From NCBI GenBank assembly GCA_902702965.1, contig CACRXP010000112.1, positions 90,352 to 154,351 of the forward strand: a DNA stretch of 64,000 nt, given 5' to 3'. How positions within the stretch are numbered: position 1 is the first letter of the stretch; each line of letters begins with the position of its first letter. Shown here piece after piece: positions 58,557 through 64,000 of this stretch. The notes beneath the pieces are model-generated. The model was not told the DNA's origin. It saw only the letters and a program-made list of their open reading frames with translations, and did not search any database. The DNA comes from Spirometra erinaceieuropaei. Taxonomy: Eukaryota; Platyhelminthes; Cestoda; Diphyllobothriidea; Diphyllobothriidae. The position numbers were made by a program, and so were the translations under genes.

Positions 58557-58826
58557 GGGCGCTCACCAATCAGGTTACAGAACATGCTCGATCTGTTGTG
58601 CCTTGGGGCTCATACTAGAACCCTCGCAGGCAGTCGCACAGCGACTAGTAGTAGATATAGCTGAGATGGAGCCGACAAAGACAAGGGAGACCGGAATGGC
58701 CATTTCTGGCTTATTAGCCGTCATCAGCCAGTCATACCCAATCCCAAGTGTGGATCACTGGAGATTCGAAGCCGGGATCTTTGGTCATGGAGTTTGACGC
58801 TCTACCATTGAGCCACGGGCCCGTAG
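58557..58826 (-). repeat. SINE family C, most complete copy
   Basis: On the minus strand the head reads GGGCCCGTGGCTCAATGG (A-box region), GTAGAGCGTC, then CCCGGCTTCGAATCTCC (B box), as in a tRNA gene whose acceptor stem no longer pairs. The body includes GGGATTGGGTATGACTGGC, GACGGCTAATAAGCCAG, AATGGCCATTCCGG and CTTGTCTTTGTCGGCTCC; the distal end is GGTGAGCGCCC. Length about 270 bp. This structure is typical of a tRNA-derived SINE, transcribed by RNA polymerase III and mobilised by a LINE. No partner LINE can be named. Confidence 0.7.
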
Positions 58827-59383
58827 CATTTAGTAACTCTACCGAGAATGCTTCCCCACTTGCCGCATAATCAACATCCGGCCTACATGTACATGGAACG
58901 GCTGTGATCATATTCGATGCAGGAGGTCTCAGTCATGGCCGTGATAGCACATAACTAGGAGCAGAGACCTTGGACAGCGTACCCACCCACCCGACATGTT
59001 TTTCGGATCGGTCCATCGTCCTTTTATATTCACTCAGAAATCTATTTGCTTGAACTCAGGAACCAGACCAACCGACCAACTTAAACTCGACTATATGGTT
59101 TGTGTACATGCGCGAATTATTGGCACTAGCTACTTACTGAACCCCGAAATCAAAGTCTGTGTTAACCGCCAACTTCAGTAGTAACCAAACCCGCATTCTT
59201 CTCTGCATTGGACTGTGGTACATGGAGCATCTACCTAGGATTCATCTATCTCAAAATGAGAGCGCAGCGCTCTCCCTACTGCAACGAACCGCGTCAAGGT
59301 CGATTCTCCTTCTTGTAGCCGAGAGTGATAAAACCACGCCAGATGGGGACAGCGACGCTGGGCTCACATAGTAGGCTACAAAG
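58827..59383. other. Unassigned stretch
   Basis: No feature recognised. Confidence 0.35.
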
Positions 59384-59410
59384 AACGTGTCCAAACCACC
59401 TCAAGCGCCT
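59384..59410 (-). pseudogene. Possible non-LTR retrotransposon C-terminal relic
   Basis: Nine codons on the minus strand read RRLRWFGHV, a motif typical of the region behind the reverse transcriptase in RTE-like and related non-LTR elements. A TAA lies two codons upstream, and the next 25 codons have no confident match, so at most a trace remains. Confidence 0.3.
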
Positions 59411-60456
59411 TTCTTAGGCGACCTGGGGTACATTGAAGGCGTTGTCACAGCGAGTGCAGGCTCTTACAGTCGGGACAAAGTCCGCGTGCTTTGGTCGGGT
59501 ATGCACTTCCAGGCTGCGGCGACTAAGACCTAGTTTTCGCTGGTCTTCTATGCCATAACCTAGCCTCCCAAGCCGTGGCGGACTAACACGATCGGAATGA
59601 CAACAAAAAAGGTCATTCAGAAGAATGAAGACCAGTCTCTTTATTCAAGTGTAAACAGCACTAGATGTTCAAAAAGTACGCTTAAAATGCAAGCCGTGCG
59701 CTAATTTTTCCCTAAGAAAAAACACCAGAGTACTATGTACAAGGTAGACAGTTGAGGTATGCAAAAGGGGGGAGGGGGAGGGGGAGGGGAGGTAAAGTCG
59801 AGTTAAGCCGACGACGAGGAGCGAGATGCACCCAGCGTCCTGCCAGCATCATCTACGGGCGCGGCTTCTGGGAATGGCTGATCAAAGAGGTCTTTTCGCT
59901 AAAACGCAAGGAAAAGTCGGTCATAAAAGAACCAGGCCACATGCGCACGTGTAAAACGACTCTGAAAAAAAGGAACCCTCAGAGACGACTGTCCATTCGA
60001 ATAGGCTTCCAAACTTGTCCTACGGTTCACCCCAACCGCACTATCAGAGAGGACGGATCAGACATGGCCAACGCGCTGGTCATTCGTGTCCCACCAACGA
60101 CAATCAAACTGAGGCGGGCGATTTCGTGAGCACGTGTATCGCCGGTGCGTTAGGTAGGTTTCCGTGTCGGTCGCGGTCTGGCAATTTGGCGTGTGTAGTA
60201 TAGGATAAACTGGTTGGCCGTTTTATGGTCAGACTCTACAACCTGCCTGCGTTGTCCGTTCGGCCTAGTCCCATTTCGTGCTCAAATACCCTGTTGTCGG
60301 ACCCTCGGTTGAGACAGTAGATAACGCGCCTAGCAGCTGAGGCGCTTAGCATGTGCGAACTTAAAAAATGGCCGCTGATTTTTGGTCTACCATATAGTTC
60401 CAGGCACCCATCTACCTGCATTTGATAAGGTTGTGATCATGACTAACCCTGGGACT
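59411..60456. other. Unassigned stretch with a G-rich run
   Basis: AGGGGGGAGGGGGAGGGGG near 59765-59790 could form a G-quadruplex. A 125-codon frame at 59752-60129 starts inside this run, is basic and has no domain. On the minus strand TTGAATAAAGAGACTGGTC near 59640 looks like a polyadenylation signal, and the segment could be an LTR, but no second LTR was found. Confidence 0.35.
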
Positions 60457-61245
60457 TACAGTGGGTGTGCTAACTCATGAAATGTTAACTAAAAGTCTGA
60501 AATAGGTTTTCGACCCCAGAAGATTACTTACGTGGGGTTGTAATATTAATCACTGTGAAGCAATCCTGTTATAGTTCAATTACTTGAAGATGCCTGCTTT
60601 CGAACAAACGTCTTTCCTGCTTCCTGCAAAAACTGTACTCTGTAAAAACCGACTACTTGTTAAGCATGAATTTTTCTCGGTGATTTGCGATGCCATTATA
60701 AATCCAAATATATTTCATAGAAAACATGCAAAAATATTCATTCTTTTATCCCTTTAGTAGAAATTACCTCTTCAAATTGTATACTTTCCGTACATGGAAA
60801 GTACATAACTTGTATGGAAACCCTGAATGCAAGTGTAACGGCAGGTCGGGTTCAAAATTATTCGTGAATTGGAAAAATTTTCTAAAAGCGAATTATACCC
60901 TTTCTTCAAGTATAAAATTTAAAGGATACGTAATCTTCTACCAAAGGAGTGAAGGAATAAGTATTTTTATGCATGTTTCTACGAAGTATATTTGAATGTA
61001 TAAGGGCATTGAAAATCAACGATAGACATTCATACTACTCATGTAGTCATTTTTTACAGAGTATAGCTTTCGCATGCAGCCGGAAGGAAGTTCACTAAAA
61101 AGCCGGCATCCTGGAGTAACTGAATTATCATGGTATTACGTTGCAGGGGGATTATTACTATAAACCTACCTAAGTAATTTTTTCGAAACGAGAACTCATT
61201 TCAGAATTTCGGGTAAACATTTCATGAGTTAGCACACCTATTGTA
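60457..61245. mobile_element. Long-TIR non-autonomous element, copy 3 (Tc1/mariner-like ends)
   Basis: TACAGTGGGTGTGCTAACTC at 60457 faces GAGTTAGCACACCTATTGTA ending 61245; the following CATGAAATGTT is also shared. Inverted similarity runs roughly 300 bp inward with more mismatches than copy 2, so this copy is older. TA is present at both edges. The centre (60790-60950) matches the partial copy at 35340-35500. A small 89-codon frame (60726-60995) is not a transposase. Confidence 0.8.
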
Positions 61246-61260
61246 GGAGTCACCATAGTG

Positions 61261-61398
<138 letters not shown>

Positions 61399-62489
61399 AA
61401 TGAAAGTCTAGGCGCGTATTCTTTTGTCGACTTCCAGCCTCTACACGACGCAGCTGCAGGGAGTTTGGTTGCACTGAGTTTCTATGTGACTTCCGGCATA
61501 TGAGCACTCCGTCTTGCTAATTTCGCCAGAGGTCAGTGCGGGAACTGACAGGTTTAGTCAAGGTTACTCTTCGAAACAAGTCTTCTCGGGTTCGAACCAA
61601 GAGCGGACATGAATGTTTGAGCTTCAAGGGAACGACCGCGCAGCATTCTCTATTTGCAAATATGCGCCTAGGAGTTAGTATATGGAACCGGGAGGGCGAT
61701 GTGTCTAGGTGTTCGAAAGATACCTGTGGTGGAAATAAGGCAAATCAATCTGAGTGCGTAGTTTGAATCCCCCTATCACAGACTGCGAAAATAACATGAC
61801 TACTGCATCAGATTCGGTCTAATTTTCAGACCGAACCCCAAGTTTGTCCGAGGAATTCAAAGGACTAACTTTGTCACCTGGCGAGTTGGGCGAATGTGAT
61901 TCAATTTCCACCATCTGTAGTCTCTTTGGATTTGCGTCGCGTACCAAATCATAATTTCGTACCCCGTGATGCGGGGCGAGATTGAGCCTTCAGAAAAATT
62001 AGCCTTTAAGGCACGGTTAAAGTACGGAAGAAGACTCGATATGGTCGAAGGAAACCGCCGGTCTCGGCATCGGTCAGACGACTACCGTGAGTTGCGTAAG
62101 ATTTGATTAGGTTAAAAGCACAAGCATCGCGCTAACGAGTCATCCGATTGAGTCCACTCCTGGTCGACGAAACTCAGCATTCTCATCACAGTCTAATCGA
62201 GAAGCAGGAGTTGATCGTGTATTTCAGTTACAGGGGCACTTAGAGCGAAGCAGTTCACTAATTGGTTTATAAGCTCACAAACTGGAGATATTTCTTGCCG
62301 AGGCTGCCGATGGTGCATGCTGGGGTGTAGACAAGAACGACAGCAATGTGTCTCCTTAGTCGAGCATGTTCTGGCCGGTCACTGGCTGGTTGCTACACAG
62401 CGTCAGGTTAGTCACTAGTAGTAGTAGTTACTAAGTAGTAGTTACTAAGGAAATCCTGCTTGAACAGTCAACTTACTGTATCAGATTTG
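61399..62489. other. Unassigned stretch
   Basis: No feature recognised. Short TAGTAG repeats recur near 62416-62450. Confidence 0.35.
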
Positions 62490-62702
62490 GTGGATTCCAG
62501 ACCTTGCAGTAGGTTGGGCGGGTAACTTGACCCAAATGTGATAAAACTCGAGTCATCCGACGGGGCCTTGTAGCTCAGGTGGTTAGGGCGTTGGCTGTAC
62601 TGAAGCCTGCCACTTACTGCGTGGGTTCGAATCCCACCGAGGCGCCGAGTTTTCACAGTTGGGTCAGTATGAATTATTCAAAATCTGCCAAAATACCTAT
62701 GA
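62490..62702 (+). repeat. tRNA-like repeat unit, family D, plus copy
   Basis: The leader CTTGCAGTAGGTTGGGCGGG, the tRNA-like core and the trailer GAGTTTTCACAGTTGGGTCA then GTATGAA match the unit at 50311-50499. The left inverted end seen there is not preserved here. Confidence 0.65.
62564..62644 (+). tRNA. tRNA-like core, anticodon unclear (likely pseudo-tRNA)
   Basis: GGCCTTG pairs imperfectly with CGAGGCG; GCTC/GGGC makes a D stem with one G-U pair; GTGGGTTCGAATCCCAC is a perfect T arm. Between candidate anticodon stem halves GGC and GCC are nine bases (TGTACTGAA). GTA would be the tyrosine anticodon if the loop were read differently, but the arm geometry is wrong. Same length (81 nt) as 50341-50421. 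Confidence 0.45.
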
Positions 62703-63594
62703 ACAGCCTACTTACTTAGGGATCATGGTGGTCACATCGCAGCAACTCTACTGACCTACCTGGCATTTTATAGGGTGATAGCTGTCGCAGACTACAGCGG
62801 CTTGTCTTTTGGAGAAACGATGACTACTGATCAGTAATGGCGGACTCTTCGGACTCAGACAAATTTAAGCAACTACAGGCTCACTAAACATCCGCTAACC
62901 GTGATTCTAGAGAATTTATTCTACCAGCGAAAGGATCTTTGAAAAGGGGAGAAGGCGAACCAAAAAGTGGCATCCTACGTTAGATGTGGAAATTTGATGT
63001 TAAGACAGAGTTTTGAGCCCGCTGCTTGCGAGACAGCAGCTTGTTAATAGATATCGCACCGCAGAAGACTTCAGAGTTACTGGACCATCAATATGTGACC
63101 CCTGTCTTTGGCGACGATATGTCTCGCTCTTTGATTCCTGGCCCTATGCGACCCTCGGCGGTTCAGCCGTATCTTAGGGTTACTCTGGAATAATAATCCA
63201 TTTAGAAGTCTGAAGGTGTATGACTGGAACTTAAAAAATGATCTATCAGACAAACCTAGTGTGGTCAATAAGATCGTTGATTATGTAGTCAATACCTGAT
63301 GAATTTGTCTTCTCGGCGACAGGAAAGTCGGGGACCACACTTCGTGTCTGGACCCACTACTCTAAATCAGTCACAGTTATACATATATGAGTGATTTGTT
63401 CAACTAACAGTGAGTTTAACAACCATCTCCGAATAAAAGCGTCGGTTCTGGTAGCTCGAGTTTGATATCCGACGACGACGAGGAAGAGGGTGGCAATAAT
63501 AACAATGAAAATGAATAAGTTGCCCATACACACAAGAAATGCGATTCGCAGGAAGTACTCGAGGAGACTCAGTTGTTAGGACAAGAAGTGTATA
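62703..63594. other. Unassigned stretch
   Basis: No feature recognised. Confidence 0.35.
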
Positions 63595-63640
63595 CGCCTG
63601 GCGTTTCGGGTTCGTCTTTGAAGCCGTCATCAGAGACGAC
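63595..63640 (-). ncRNA. Hammerhead-ribozyme-like motif with intact core boxes
   Basis: On the minus strand CTGATGA (63627-63633), a possible stem II closed by CGG and CCG, GAAAC (63603-63607), then CGCCAGGCG and UA. CGCC/GGCG gives a very short stem III and GUA a permitted cleavage triplet. The flanking stem I was not convincing by eye. No other PLE sequence was recognised next to it. Confidence 0.5.
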
Positions 63641-64000
63641 GATAACAACAGCAGGCGGAGGTAGTGCACACATGGCAGGGAGGGGGGGGGTTGTTAACTA
63701 ACCGATCAGCCTCACACATAAGTAAATGGTCTATATCTGCTGCTCGAAGCAAGTGGTGTAGTTCACTGACGTCACCCTAGTGGCTCGGTTCTCGTACATC
63801 GACAGTGTCGCCAAGGCCGTCAACTGTCTTCTCACACTATCGAAAGTTGGGATTGAGCACAGACCGAACACAACCACTAAGTCATGAGACCGAAAAATCC
63901 ACCGCCGACGCCGCGGCAAGAAACGTCTGGCAGTTGCCGGGCGACGCAAGTAAGACGGCCCAGAAACAGGGAAACCACTTTGATGCGTAGATGGCCAGAC
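63641..64000. other. Unassigned end of window
   Basis: Contains a G run near 63682-63690. No feature recognised. Confidence 0.35.

Noticed and set aside
59752..60129. 125-codon basic open frame
   Set aside because: Starts in a G-rich low-complexity run, lacks any motif and has no splice context.

Overview
The window looks like intergenic, repeat-dominated DNA from an animal genome. No bacterial-style operon, long open reading frame or CRISPR array is present; the longest uninterrupted frame is 300 codons and belongs to a retroelement. Several decayed Penelope-like elements (PLEs) with GIY-YIG endonuclease domains, hammerhead-ribozyme-like PLE ends, tRNA-headed SINEs, long-TIR elements and degenerate TTAGGG-type tracts together suggest a metazoan. 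A flatworm (cestode or trematode) is my best guess from the style of the GIY-YIG sequences, but the window does not prove it. Two runs of N (10189-10264 and 24819-24859) are assembly gaps.

Layout. 1-4290: mostly unassigned, with a GC-rich repeat at 3546-3690. 4291-6900: a stop-containing PLE of family A, a PLE of family B flanked by a 91-bp inverted copy of its own tail, then a PLE terminal region. 8655-13512: a giant inverted repeat with arms of about 1.8-1.9 kb around a 1.2-kb spacer. 13605-14910: a PLE end and a second family B fragment. 18130-20410: two 5'-truncated family A PLEs joined head to head. 20496-20925: GC-rich repeats. 21618-22556: first long-TIR element. 22783-23189: a GIY-YIG fragment from a different PLE lineage. 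26300-29480: the only stretch with signs of host coding sequence, the best being a multi-pass membrane exon at 26979-27457 (minus) that ends at a consensus splice donor. 31424-32095: a SINE split by a 400-bp non-coding PLE-end unit with a 7-bp target duplication. 33044-33474: a degenerate telomere-like tract between 15-bp perfect inverted ends. 38757-39490: PLE relic and SINEs. 41200-41990: AT-microsatellite-rich segment with three strong hairpins. 44758-45320: a near-perfect palindrome with 270-bp arms. 49918-51885: a second long-TIR element carrying a tRNA-like unit, and a half copy. 53620-56702: more telomere-like tracts and GC-rich repeats. 58557-62702: SINE, non-LTR relic, third long-TIR element, a long GTA microsatellite, and another tRNA-like unit. 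63595-63640: a good hammerhead-like core.

Together the window records layered mobile-element activity: PLEs duplicating as inverted pairs and leaving ribozyme-bearing ends, Tc1/mariner-like non-autonomous elements with TA ends, and tRNA-derived repeats, with at most a few host exons. All assignments rest on reading by eye; family names come from motif recognition, not database searches.
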